Assembly (NCBI GenBank): GCA_024734555.1
Contig: JANPWX010000108.1
Location: 1,546,566-1,610,565 of the forward strand
Source of the DNA: Trochalopteron elliotii
Lineage: Eukaryota; Chordata; Aves; Passeriformes; Leiothrichidae
Direction: 5' to 3'
DNA length: 64,000 bases
Positions 28,131-40,800 of this stretch are shown in pieces (within the stretch, counting starts at the first letter, position 1; the number at the start of each line of letters is the position of its first letter). The notes beneath the pieces are model-generated. The model was given only the letters and a program-made list of their open reading frames with translations, did no database searches and was not told where the DNA came from. Position numbers and translations under genes: made by a program.

Positions 28131-29364
28131 GGTAATTATGTCACAGTTTTCCAGCTGTGCATGACAATGCACAGAAATGCAATAAGAAAATATATGAGAA
28201 TCACCTTTCATCCTGATATAGTTCTGAGAGCCCCTCTTAGCATTATAAATTACGAATTGCCCATCCTTCCGATTTAGGGCACTGTCTTTAAGGGGATTAT
28301 TTGAAATATACATTTGGTTATTTAAGAATATAAAGTTAGATCAAATTGTGTACTATCTTTAGAAGCTAGACTTAGAACAAAACCAGGGAGAAAATAAGTA
28401 ATGAAATAGAAAAATCTGAGCAAGAGAAAGTGACAAGTGGTATGTAAGTACAAGTGTAAGAGAAATGATTTTACATGTCTAATCTTAATTTAATAAAATT
28501 CCACTGTTAGTAAAAATGAATGGATTATAGTTTGTGTGTAGCAGTATGAAAGGGTAAAGATTTATTCAGACTAATAACTTTTTCTGTTTTCTTCCCTCTG
28601 TTACTTTTTCAAGAACTCAGGTAACACATTTTATATATAGTATCATTATAACCAAATATGAGTCCACATAGATGCACACATTATAGCACTCTTTCAGAAT
28701 TTATTTTTTTTTGTAGTCTGTAGAATTTCAAAAGCTTAGCAGTTGAAGATATTGTCAGATGTGGTCATTTTTACTGATGAGTGGTTCAGCTGTATTCAGA
28801 CCAAAGAGTTATCACTGTGCTGCCTAAAGAGAAATTCAGAGGATAAATCATGTCTCAAAAACTTCTGAATCCAGGGAAAATATAAACTGGACTTAGGTTT
28901 ACACTGGGCAAATACAAATCATCCAAACTGTCACCAGAGAACTAAACTGAGAATGGTACCTATGCCTGACCCTTAAACCTAGGCCTGAATTTAGATCACA
29001 AAATCAATTATTCCCTTCATTCTGTTTCAGCACTACATTTGAAATTTCACTGAGTTGAAATCTTCATGCTATAGCTATTTAAAATATTTAATTCTCTATA
29101 TGAATGAAATCCAGATAATTGATGCAAAGGACATTGGCAGTGAGGGTATAACGATATTCAGGCATAGTGTTTAACAGATAATGGTTCTTGTGATAATCCC
29201 AAGGAAGAAAATTGTGTTCTGTTGAAATAATGTGATTGGAAGGAGTATTCAGGAATAGTATAACAAGTAGGTTATTAGCTATAATTTTAAACTTAAACCC
29301 TAAGTATTCTAAATCTTTTTTGCTTTAAATTTCTTCTTGGTACTTTTGTAAGAGCAGGAGACTT
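28131..29364. other. AT-rich unique sequence
   Basis: Nothing recognisable between two CR1 copies; AT-rich with no notable frame. Confidence 0.5.
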
Positions 29365-30820
29365 ACAATCACAGAGCAACAAGTTAGAAGGGTCCTTTAA
29401 AATCCATCAAGTCCAAAACTTTCTTGAAAGCAAGGTCATTCTATACTAGATATTTTAGAACCTTATCAAGTTAGGTTTTGACTCTTCAGTTATGTGGTTT
29501 GTGAGACTCCACAACATCTCTGGGGAAATTGATCCACTCTTGGCCATTGTGACAGGAAAAAAAAAATCTTACTATATAATCAGAGCTTAATTTCTTGCAA
29601 TTTATGTCCATTGCCATTTTTCCTATGACTGGTCACTTCTTACAACAGTCTATCTCTGCTTTTTTCATATCATCTGTTAGGTAGTTGTATAACTTGGCAA
29701 AATCTTCCTTTATTCTCCTTTTCTTAAATTCAAAAGAAATCAAGTTCTCCAATTCTGTTTTCATGTCAAAAGTATCTCAGGGTAGTCCCTGACAATCTTG
29801 CCTCTAATAAACTTTTTTCCAGTATTAAAACGTTGTTGTTACACTGGGGTACAAAACTCTGGACACAATGATCCAGGTTTAGTTTCTCAAGTGCTGAATA
29901 TGTGCAAGTCACCCCTTCCTTCCACTGCTGGCTGCACTTCTGGTAATACACTACGTAGTTGCCTACATTTGCTGTCAGTGCATGCCAACGAGTCATGTTC
30001 ATCTTGTCCACCAGGACGTTCTGGTCTTTTTCTGTAGGAATACTTTTTTTAATTCTTTTTTATCCAACTACTACTAAAACACTGTTTGTTCCACCTGTCC
30101 CTAGCAGAAAACTGGATTTGTTTTTGTTGAACACTGTGAGGTAATTTCAGACCATTTTATAGCTTATCAAGATCTCAGTGAGGAGCAGTTCCCCACAGCT
30201 TGTCATGGCTTGGAGCATTCAGTCCCACCGTACAGCATTTCAGATGCATAACTATAGTAGTCCCAAGACAAATTCCTGAGTAATGCCACTGACCAATGAC
30301 TTTGTGCTATTACATCATAAAATCAGGAGGACTTGGTAATTTATTTTCATCTTTGAGTCCATTTACTCAGTCCATAACTTATCAAATTGGCAGTAAGCTT
30401 TGTGTGCAAGATCATATCAAAAACCCTGATAAAACCAACATGTTCAGCATCCGCTTCTCTTCCTTTCAGAGGAGAGCCAGGAACTTCATCACAAAAGGAA
30501 AACAAATTGGTCAGACATTATATGCCCTTGATAATTCCCTTATCTCTGTTCCCAATCACAATCTTGTTCTTCATGTGCCTGCTTTCAGGTGGATTTTTTC
30601 CATAGCTTTTTCAGGTGACTTGTTTAGGCTGATGATCCTGTTGTTCTCCAAATAGTTCTTCTTGTTGTTCTCAAAAATGGTCTTACTGTTGCCTTTTTGT
30701 AGTCATTGGGGGGATCCTCTGATTGTCAGGACCTGTCAAGGATTTAGAGAGTAGACACACAATGACATCACCCAGCTTCATTAACAGCTTCACACGTCTG
30801 ATCCCATGGGGTTGCAAAAT
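29365..30820 (-). mobile_element. CR1: Long, old CR1 LINE copy with decayed ORF2
   Basis: The 3' end is at the left ('tcacagagcaacaagttaga', 'agggtcctttaaaatcc'). Continuing rightward, the minus strand still carries recognisable remains of ORF2, the endonuclease/reverse transcriptase polyprotein. One minus-strand frame at 29766-30011 includes YSALEKLNLDHCVQSF, comparable with the conserved CR1 ORF2 C-terminal pattern. The part around 30420-30620 corresponds to the reverse transcriptase core but has many stops. The part near 30765-30815 ('gcttcattaacagcttcaca') matches the region just upstream. At about 1.45 kb this is the longest CR1 here and is far more diverged than the others. The right boundary is uncertain. 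Confidence 0.85.
29766..30011 (-). pseudogene. CR1 ORF2 C-terminal remnant
   Basis: An 81-codon open stretch survives by chance inside the decayed ORF2. Residues about 37-53 keep the order Tyr-Ser-Ala-Leu ... Leu-(Asp/Glu)-(His/Tyr)-Cys-Val-Gln, which is characteristic of the CR1 polyprotein downstream of the reverse transcriptase domain. Upstream and downstream the frame is closed. No function is retained. Confidence 0.7.
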
Positions 30821-32394
30821 GTTCAGTTTGCTGTAGCTGCATAGGTATATATGACCACAAAAGTATAAAAGCATACCTCTAGGTATTTATTTCTTAATAT
30901 ATTTTGATGATATTCACATTCTCTCTCTTACATCCCTGTGGTAATTAGTAAGTAAGAATTACTTGCATTCCTTTTGAACAGAACATGAGGCAGGCTCAGA
31001 GAAGTCAGTTCTATTAAAGACCTAGAACTGACCTGGAGAGATAAAGGAAAACCGTGTTGGGAAAGCATAAATTTATGGACAATTCTAGATTTTTCTAAAG
31101 GAAACAAACCCATGCCCATTCCCCTCTTTATCCATATGCCTATACGTGTGAGTTAAGTTAGGTCAAAGAAAATTTCTGTCTCAGGAAGCAATCTTTTTCC
31201 TGTTGCTACCTATCTATGTTGACCAGAATTAATTTAGCAGTTATTGCTCACCTGAAATCTCTCTAAATGCTTTTGGGTATTGTGCTGGCAGTCAAACTTC
31301 CTACTTTCAAGAACAACAGCTTCCTAAGGATATATCAATTTAATATTTTCTCAAAATAGTGTTCCAAGAGGTCAGTTTAAATAATAAGAGACATTACTGT
31401 AGTTACATTAGAACAATAAAATGAAAATAAAAATTATTACTTTGCTACATTTTAAATGTTATTTGTAATATGCAAAATGTTACACATGTAGGAATTATAT
31501 GTTTTTATTTTGCTTTTAAGTCCATGACTTATTAATGGAAATTTGAGCATAGGAAAGAGATAAGTAAAATAATAAATATATATTTTTAAAAGTGGCTATT
31601 TTCATGTTATTTGCAGGAAATTAGTAATGATGTTTGAAAGAGCAAACTAATGGGGATTTTGAAGAAAACATTTTGAAATTATATTGTTATTAGGACAGTG
31701 AAAGCTTTCAGTATGGCTGAAACTGTCAGTAGAGATGTTGGTGTAGTCAAAACCAGACTGTTCATGTCCTCTTCTGTGTACAAGTACCAAGAAGAAAAAG
31801 CACCAGGAAACACCCACTGTGTCGAATTGCCAGCTTTCTGAACAGAGAAGAACAAAGGCATCAGGGTTCAAAAGAAGCTGCTTTCAAAGCAACTATTTGT
31901 TGGTAAATTTCCTGACTTTTGCTCTCAATATGTGTCAGCATCACTTTGATATAAGCATCAGAGCATAGCATCAAGCAAAGTTCTTCCCCCTCGGACTGAA
32001 CCTTAGGGGGTTGCCAGTCTGTAGCCTAATTCATACAGTAACCCCACTACTGTATGGAAAACTGCTTGTACAGAAAATATAGACGTATGAAACTTGAAAT
32101 ATACTACAGCACCAGAGTGACAGGTATCCATGGAGCCCACTGTGCCCAGTCAAACCTTCAATGCTCCTCAAAGAAAATGCCCATGATTATGTGAATTTAG
32201 AAGCTTTTTTGTAACAGGATAAAGTACCTGAGGTATAACCCCCATGACTCTCTAAACTGATGCCTGTCTTCAACAGAAGTAGCAATATCAACTAGATGAT
32301 GGCATAGAAAAGGGTTTTTTCCACATCTTGAGATTAAGCTTGGTGAGTTTAAAGTATAGCACATCTTCTTCCAGAGAAATTGCAATATTGCTTT
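30821..32394. other. AT-rich unique sequence
   Basis: No gene or repeat recognised. A minus-strand frame near 31647-31871 has nothing in its favour beyond length. Confidence 0.45.
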
Positions 32395-32822
32395 CACAGA
32401 ACCACAGAATCACAGAATGGGTGAGATTGGAAGTGATCACAGTGGGTCATCTGGTCCAACCTCTGCATTTAAGGAGGGTCATCCCAGAAAACATTGCACA
32501 GGTTTGCACAGCTCTTGATAAACTCCAGTGAGGGAGGCTCCACAACCTCTCTGGTCAGTCTGTTCCAGTGCTCAGTCACCTGCACAGTAAAGAAGTTCAT
32601 CTCATATTCAGGTGGAACTTCCCATGCAACAGTCTCTGCCCGTTGCCTCTCGTCCTATTGCTCAGCACCGCCAAGCACAGCCCTGACTCAATTCTCTTGG
32701 CACCCTCCCTTCAATACTTACAGAAATTGATGAGGTCCCATCTCAGTTTTCTCTCCTAGAGACTAAACAGGCCCAGCTTGCTCAACCTTTCCTTGCAAGA
32801 AAGATGCTCCAAGTTTTTCTTG
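32395..32822 (-). mobile_element. CR1: CR1 LINE 3'-end fragment
   Basis: Starts 'cacagaaccacagaatcaca' on the plus strand. It continues with 'tcatctggtccaacctctgc', 'agggtcatcccagaa', 'tccacaacctctctgg', 'ctgttccagtgctcagtcac' and 'cagtaaagaagttcatctc', then 'tgatgaggtcccatctcag', 'taaacaggcccagcttgct' and 'gatgctccaag'. This block order with 'gggtcatc' and 'ggtcacctgcacagt' differs from the copy at 6161 and matches the copy at 45585, so two CR1 subfamilies are present. It is about 430 bp and moderately diverged. Confidence 0.95.
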
Positions 32823-34789
32823 TGCATAGAAGTGTTGACGGTATGGGTAAGGAAGCTGCAGATAAGTAAACATTTGTAAATGAAATTGTTTGGGGGTTTT
32901 TATTTGTTGAAGTTAATATTTTTTGTATATTTTAGACCTTATGTAATGACTGAATCTTCTGAATAATTTATTTTCTTCATGACATCTTTTTTTTTTCCTC
33001 CAAAATGATAGGCTGACCTTTGATCAATGTATTTTTTCTACCAATTTTAGATAGCGAAAGGCCTGAATGCAGACTTTGGAGAAATGAATTAAATGGTGCC
33101 ACTGATTTTTCTCTGCTTTGTCAATTTTAATCAATAATAAGATGTCTTACCACTGTTTGAAATTTTTTGACTTTTTACAATTTAAGGGTTCACAAAGTAT
33201 GAAATATTTTCTTTTCTGATTAAAAATAAAATCAGGTCATTATTATTGATTATATATTTAGGTAGTTACAACTATTTAATTAATTGATACTTGATATTTG
33301 ACAAGGACTCTGTAGGTTAGGTGCTTAGAGAGCTAAAGCACACAGCAGCCCTTTAAAAAAATAGAAAGTGATATTTGATTTTCGTCAGTTCAAGCTAATA
33401 ATTCAGCTTATTAATGCAGTGAGTGAGAGAAGTAAAGGGTGATGACTGAGTTCTCTTTATCACTGATCACTAATTGTCTTTGAGATAAGACCTGAACTCT
33501 TAGAGCACAGAATTATTAGTCTGATTTAAAGAATCATGAAGATTTAAAGGCTACATAGAAAATGCATGGAGTAGGCACCACAGAGAATCCTCAGCCTAAA
33601 CAGGCAGACTTTTGTCAACTGTGCTAAGAACTCAGCACATGCTTAAATTCTGTGGTGACTTGAGACTTCATCAAGTTACTGCAAATGGTATATCAGAGGT
33701 TATATAAAATGAGAAAATGAAATCAAAATCAGAACCAGTTAATAAATTAAGAAAAATAGCATGTATTTATTTGTTGTTAATGGTTTCTTTGACATTGTAC
33801 AGAATGAATACATTGTGTATATGCTGTTCTACATTGCAGATTTTCAAGGGCACTTCTGAATTCAGTCACGTCATTATACCTTGAAAGCAAACTGGAAACA
33901 TTTCCCATTCAGCAAATTAATTCTCAAAATAAATTGTTTCCTCACAATTACAAGGAGTCTCAAAAAGCTTGTTATAAATGTTCTGTAAGCAACAATGGCA
34001 GCAAATAAAAGCATCATATATTTAACTCATTCTATTCTGCCTATTGAGTATGCCAAACAATATCCTGAGATAGAAACAAAGCTTTGATTTTTCAACACCC
34101 TAACAAAGCAGATTCTCTTTTTGTTTCTGAAAACACAGAATCAACACTTGTACTCATCTGTATGGGACTTGGCTTTTTAATTTGTAAAGATCATTATTTA
34201 TATCATTAAAAATTAGAAAATACTTTACAAGCAGAAAAGACAAATTCAACTCTTCCAAAATAATGGATTTTTTTTTTTTTTTTGCTAATTAAATCACAGA
34301 ACTAGATCAACATCCTAATCAGAACATGAATCTTTAACTCTGGGCTAACTTCCATAAAAAATATTACTCAAAAGAGGCTGATAGAAATTGAATAAAAATG
34401 GCATAAAGCACCTTTCTTTGAGGGGCATGAATGTCCTCACTTCATTTCCCCTGCATGCAGTGTTGGACTGTTAAACAGCTTAATTTAGAAAGCGCATGAG
34501 TGTAGTTGAACAGTAGTGGTATTTCCTTTGAAAAGTTTCCTATGGAATATTTTGCTACTTCTTTTAGTGTCTTCATGAGCCCATAATGTCTTTTGCCACT
34601 GTAAGTGGTCTTGAAGTTGTTCCATTGTGGACCAAGTAATATAATATTCATAAACTAATAGTAGGGTTGGACCTGAATAAGAACAAAGGTCTGCATGACA
34701 GGAGACCTGGAGTAAAGACCTCTGTAATTTACACTTATGCTTTTGGATATATCTTAGTTGAAATGGAACTTGTCACTCTGAGAGAACTT
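32823..34789. other. AT-rich unique sequence
   Basis: Nothing recognisable except a T-run at 34268-34283. The minus-strand frame at 34442-34651 has no supporting feature. Confidence 0.45.
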
Positions 34790-35636
34790 ATGCATGAGGC
34801 AGAAGAGAACAAAAGGAAGACGCTGGTTTTATGGGAGCAGGATGGAGACTGAGTGAAGAGAAGTTGAAACATTTTTGAATGCATTCTGAGAACAGCTCTG
34901 TCTTGGGTGGCAGTGCAAGAATTATTCTATTCCCTATCTGTTGAAACCTGTTGAAGAGGTGTTTTTTCTTTATCTCATAACTCTGTGGCGGAGGGGGCGG
35001 GCGTCTTTCTGTTAATGGGCCAGCTCTTAAAACCAGGTGGGGCAGTGTTCTTATCTCTTCCACTATCCATCTTCAGTAGGATAGTGAATCTTCTTCCACT
35101 ATCTCCAGTGGGATATCTTCTGTTAAAGGGCCATTGAGGCTCACTGTGTGACTGATACAATTACATCATTCCATTATGAGATGCTCCACCCAGTGAGAGG
35201 AGCCAACCATTCCTACCCGGATAAAACCAGAGATTTAGAGCAGCCTATTCTTCCACTGAATTTCCCAGAGGGAGACTGGACCCATCTCACCACCACCGGA
35301 CCCTTCTACAGGATCATCTCTACTCCAGCAGAACCATATTTGTCACTCAAGGAGGAATTAATTGGACTGCTACCAACACCCCGACCAACTGGGTGTCAGG
35401 TCGTGTTCTGACTCTGTCAGTGTTTTTTTTTCTTCTTCTTTGTTCATTTGGGGTTTTTTGTACTACTACATTTTTAATATTCCTAGTAAAGAGCTGCTAT
35501 TCCTATTCCCATATCTTTGCCTGAAAGCCCCTTAATTTCAAAATTATAATAATCCAGAAGGAGGGGGTTTACATTCTCCATTCCTAGGGAAGCTCCAGCT
35601 TTTCCCTGTAGACACCTGTCTTTCTAAACCAAGACA
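34790..35636 (+). mobile_element. Passerine-type retroviral LTR, probably solo
   Basis: Blocks that I associate with an abundant songbird LTR occur in order. They are 'aaggaagacgctggttt', 'gagcaggatggagac', 'aatgggccagctcttaaaac', 'aggtggggcagtgttctta', 'gggccattgaggctcactg', 'gagatgctccacccagtgag' and 'aggagccaaccattcct'. A TATA-like 'ggataaaac' lies near 35219. Further blocks are 'gggtgtcaggtcgtgttctg', an AGTAAA polyadenylation-type hexamer at 35485-35490, 'tgcctgaaagccccttaat' and 'tgtagacacctgtctt'. The right end reads 'ccaagaca', an LTR-like CA. The left end is approximate and I found no sure target-site duplication. The 87-codon frame at 35148-35411 lies inside the LTR and is not a gene. 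Confidence 0.82.
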
Positions 35637-36774
35637 AACTCTCAAGTACCAGTAGTAATTTAAAGACACAAATTAAATTCCTCTATGTGTTAACCCCTTC
35701 AAGTTTATGCTACAGAGAGGGAAGATGAGTTTTAAATTTTGCAACCTGGACATGGGTGCCAGGAGCAAGAGATAAATAAATAATCATCTTTCAAGAGCCT
35801 TCAAGAATGTTCTGTGCTCAAGACATATCACTATTTACCATATTTAATTCAATTTAATCTGCCATGTTTACATGGTTTACATCTTAACCCAGTTTGTATC
35901 AAGAACATTTTCAAAAATTTTTTCCACCTTGTAGCCAAAATCTCTCTTAGCTCCATGGATTATTTGCAGTCCTATTTGTAGGCACAGAACTGACACAAAG
36001 TTCAGACTGAAAACTCATGTTAAATACTTATAAAGTATCTTATTTTTGTTTGTCCTTCTTCATTACATATTTGTTTCCCACCAAACAAAAGCACTGTCAC
36101 CTATTTAAAGATTCTTTAAGAAGCAGAAGAATTTAAATATCAGGAGTAAGTGATTTTATCATCGTTGCTCTCAATTATCACACTTAATTATTCTTTTCAG
36201 CTGTACTTCACCTCAATTCTCTGTGAAGAGAAACCTTGTTGTGTTTGAATGCCAGCAATCACATGGATAATATTTAGATAAATTCCAAAAAAAGACTTAC
36301 AGTAGCTTTTAACTCTCTCTTGCAATTCCCATTATGTGACTCGGGCATAAGAGTATTGGGGAAAAAAATAGTTTTAATGTAGTGAAATTGACAAAAACAC
36401 ACTGGGGGGATGCAGGGGTGGGAGTGAGGAAGTGATATTTTCCTTCCATGGAAGGAAATTTCTGTCAATGAGAAAAACATCATCTTCCCAGACTTGCTGT
36501 GTGCATGAAGCATTGCAAAGTTTGGCAGAGTTTTTTGCTTTTAAGAATTTCTGCCATTCTTTTTTGGGTCTGAGCAACTTGAGACAGACTCGTGAAAGAT
36601 TAAGAGACACATGGCAAGAGTTTGGAATAGACTGCCTTCTGACAAGGTGGCTCACTACAGATAGAACAGTGGGATCATCATTTAATTGTGAAAAAGAGAA
36701 TGGAAACCAAGTCAGTCTTCTCTTGCAATTGAGAGAACCCCTCCAGTTATGTTTTCCTAGGAAGCAAGCAAATC

Positions 36775-36850
36775 AAAGAAAGAAAGAAAGAAAGAAAGAA
36801 ACAAACAAACAAACAAACAACAACAACAAAAAGCAAACAAACAAAAAACC
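36775..36850. repeat. Compound (GAAA)n(CAAA)n(CAA)n microsatellite
   Basis: GAAA units change to CAAA units, then to CAA units, then back to CAAA, followed by an A- and C-rich tail to about 36900. The long frames on both strands across it are translation of the repeat, not genes. Confidence 0.93.
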
Positions 36851-37837
36851 CCACACAAAACACACAGAACCCCCCCAAAAAATATAAAAACAGAAAGAAG
36901 GAAAGTAGAAAAGTAGATGAGGAAACAATTTAGGTGTGGGTGCTTTGGGAACCAAAGAAAACAAAAGTATTGGTTATTTATGTGTATTGCATAATTTAAA
37001 AATACATGATAGAAAAAATAGTCTTTTAAAACTTTCACAATATATAAAGATAAACCTAAACGTTACCAATAAAACATGTATAGAATTAATATATTATTAT
37101 TTTCATTTCAGTTGTGACCCTTTTCTCTTGTGAAATTAAAGTATAATAAAGAAGAAGCTAATATGTCATCTTACAGGTTTGTTACTACATTCTAAGTGAA
37201 GATTATTTGTAGGGATTTTATGTCCTCCACACTGGAATTAGAGAGATTGAATCTGTTCTCACAATCATAAATGAGAATAGCATTTGTCCTCCCACCTCAT
37301 CTGTCACATTGACACTTAAGTAGTGGCTTTTTATGCCAAGCAGGCCTGGAATGAATTTTCCTACAGGCAGAGGTTTTTAAGTAAACAGCAAAGACATATC
37401 CGTACAAAGAATGGAGGAATCTCATGATCAGGAAGGATGAACAACAGTCACTTGAACAGATGTTATTTTACAGACAATAAATGTCAGATCTGTTAGAGAC
37501 CAGCAAGAGAGAAGAAGGCAAGGGAGGCAAAGTGAGGCACGATAAAAGAACTGACGAAGAGACATTCTTAAAATAACTATCAGAGATTTGAGTACCAGGA
37601 TATAAAATATTTCATGGTATCAGGGATATAAAAGTCAAGAGTCTCTCATCTGCCTTTACATGTAGGTTTCTTATTTCAAGTTCTTCCTTTTGTTGCTTAT
37701 TAAAAAGTGTATTTTTTATAAAGATAGTGTCAGCCATCAGAATGGTGTAAGCAAAACTCTAGATAAAGGCTTATACAAAGGTACAGAGTTTGTTCAATAA
37801 TGGTATCAGTTACTTTCAACCTATTTCCTTTTCTTCC

Positions 37838-37855
37838 TTTTTTTTTTTTTTTTTT
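37838..37855. repeat. poly-T run
   Basis: About eighteen consecutive T. No adjoining retroposon body was recognised, so this is not called a SINE or processed copy. Confidence 0.85.
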
Positions 37856-40800
37856 AATTTATGCCTTTGATTTCCTGCTGTGGTGAAAGAAAAGTTGTGC
37901 AAAAAGTTATTAAAAAATAAAACTCTTCCTCTCACTCTATCATTTCAATTGTCTCTCTCTGACAAATTTCACAAATAGCTACAAGGTAAAACAAGACATG
38001 TTGCTTTTATTTTTTTTTTCAAATTTGTCCTCATCATACCTATGCTTCATTTGGCTTATTGTATCTACTGATCTTCAGCAGGTCACACGATTTTTCTTGG
38101 CATGAACTGCTGTGAATAGGATGCTGCAAATCAAAGTCCTGTGCAGCAGTAGTATTCTTGATTCCCTGCAGTGTTCAAGGTCAGCAGCAGATGTGGCCTG
38201 AAGTTCTGCTCCTTGAATCTTGACCTTCACTGAGTGATTCTCTAACGACTTGGGAGGGACATTATAATTAGATAAAAATCTTGCCTATCTTTATTAAAGG
38301 GCACCAGATTAAACTCTCTGCATGTTTGATGAGAAGTGAAGTGATTGTTTTCTCCACTTCAAATGCTTCAGCATGCCTTTTCATTAATGTTTTATCACTT
38401 GCCTACTGAATTCTGATGCTTTTGAGTTTCTAAGAAAAAGGAAAAAAACCACTCTCCTTACAAAACTGAAAATCTTCTTTTGATGGAAATTCTTTCAAAG
38501 ATACTCCTATTTTGTGTGTGTACACATTGAACATCCATTTGAAAAAGGTGGCAGTTTACCTGAGAAAAGTAATTAAAAATCAGTATTTTAAGTAAACCCC
38601 AGTCACAAATTGCTTCAAGCTTTCAACACAATAGGCCATGTAACATAATCAAACCTAAAGTGAATAAATTACTTTCACTCTTTAAATTGTTTGATAAACC
38701 CGTTGAGTAACAGATGAGCTTTTGAAGAAGGGATGATAAAATATTTATTCTGTTGCAGCTGAAATGACAAACATCCTGCTGCTCATTTTATTTTAGTAAA
38801 AAGATTATGAAAGCAATTTAGCTCCAGAACGCACTGCTGCAGGCACTCATCAGGCAGATCTTTTGCGCAGCATGTAATCAGAAGAGCAAGAGGTGAGATG
38901 TTAAGTAAAAGCAGAAAAATGCCAGTGGCATTTTCAAATTGGAGAAGAGAATACCATTCTTTAGAGGGTGAAATTTAGTAAAAAGTCCTAGTCATAGTGG
39001 TCTCTCAATAGTAAAAGTCACTTTCAATTTATGTGCCTCTTCATCTGCACTCCCTGTATTCTTGTTTTTGTGTGTCTGATTAATGCCTCTGTGGGCCAAA
39101 AGCAAGATTTTTTTTATAACCTATTCATGATCAATCTGGTATTATATACAACTTAATGTGCCCTTTTATACCTTTGCATCTGGAAAATCCTGGGATGTGT
39201 TAAAAATGCCCAAACTCTTAGTAGTCAAGATATTGCAGGTCCTTTGGGTCATTAAAAGCAAGAATAAGTTTTAAGTATTAATAAAAGATGGCTTCAGGGT
39301 GGTTACTGTAAATACACAAAGTAAAACAAACACTTCAACACTCACATTTCATTCTTAATACAGCTATTCTTTTCCCATAAGGTCTGTAGGAGACCAAATT
39401 CGAAGGGACTGCCTTGGGCCTGTTGTTTTACTGCTCTGTTCCACAGCGAACCTAGATTGCTATGTGTCACAATTTTTAGCTCTCATGTCTATGTCTATAT
39501 CTATGTCTTATCTTTGCTTAAAAATAAGCAACCAACCTGAAGAAATCGGCAAAACTCATTTCCAGCTCTTCTGAAGAAAATGTTTGACTGGTGTGCATCG
39601 ATACTTCGTTGCTTCTTGTACTTTCTGGTCATAGCTGGGATTGGCATATTTTATTGACTTGAATTTCTTCTGCCTCTTGTGTCAGGTTTTATACTGTTTG
39701 AACACATGCCTGTCAGTGTATTCTACCTTCCAGTCTTCACAGTTCTTTTAACTCGCTTCATTACATTCTCTTGACTTTAACAAAGGTGCTATATTTGTGT
39801 GCCAGTTAAATTTCACTACTACTTCTGTCAAAATTTGGCTTTCGTATTAACCACTGATCTATCTTACTTCTTCCAGTCAACCTTGACCTACATGTTCATT
39901 TATTGTATCTCTGGTTGTTGTATTTAGCCACAGTCTTTTCCTTTGCCTTTAATATAAGACTATATAATTTAGGAATACAATTCTGGAGACAGTCCATTCC
40001 TTTCACCAAAGTCCATGAATGTTTTGAGCTAACTACATTCTCCTGAAACTCTCTTAACAAAAGCTGCAAGTTCTTTAAGAGGAACAAGTCCAGAATCCTC
40101 AACTGATTTAATAGGCATAATCTGCAAAAACCTGATACAGTAAATACAAAAAAAGAAGGCAATTTTGACCTCTAGGAAAGGTTTTTCCTGCTTTTGACCT
40201 TAACCTATGACTTTATGATTCTTGTGTTTAGCCATGATTATGTTGTGAAGACTGGGGAGGATTACCTCATTTATAAATTAGTACAATTTGGAAAAATATA
40301 AACAAAAACCTACTTTCCAACTGAAAATAATTAAATTTCAATCCTATATACTTTACAGATTTTTAGACATTGATGATAGAGTAGTAGGAACTATACTCAC
40401 TCTAAATCAGGTAACAAAACCTAATACATATTCACTATTCAAACTTCTGTCTATTTTTGCTGTGGTTTTTGTGTCTTTAATAATAATTAAAGAAAAAAAA
40501 ATAATTGTCCAACATTTCCTACAACAACTTTACAATTTCTTTACCAAGACATCCCATACTAAAATTATTCTGTTTTACTTGAAAATGCTTTAGAAAGCAA
40601 AAAGTGGGAGGGTGAAAGTCAAAGTAGATTTTAACAGAAGTGAGCCGCAGAAATCTTAATCAGCACGCATATTCACCGTTTTATAGTCCACCATCATAGA
40701 CAAAGTTGTTAAATTTCAAATTTATATTAATTTTCTCTGTGTGTCATACACAGATATATTAATGTCACTGATCAATGAGAAGCCAGCTAAAGGTTGTGAA

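Noticed and set aside
27900..28313. 125- and 117-codon frames on both strands
   Set aside because: Both fall in the CR1 fragment; no coding remains of CR1 ORF2 fit either full frame.
35148..35411. 87-codon plus-strand frame
   Set aside because: Lies wholly inside the plus-strand LTR at 34790-35636, across its promoter region; LTR sequence is not coding here.
36432..36887. 151-codon plus-strand frame and matching minus-strand frames
   Set aside because: The C-terminal third is a translated microsatellite (Lys/Asn/Gln runs, or Phe/Leu/Val runs in antisense).
37838..37855. T-run as the tail of a processed copy or SINE
   Set aside because: No retroposon body or target-site duplication was seen beside it.
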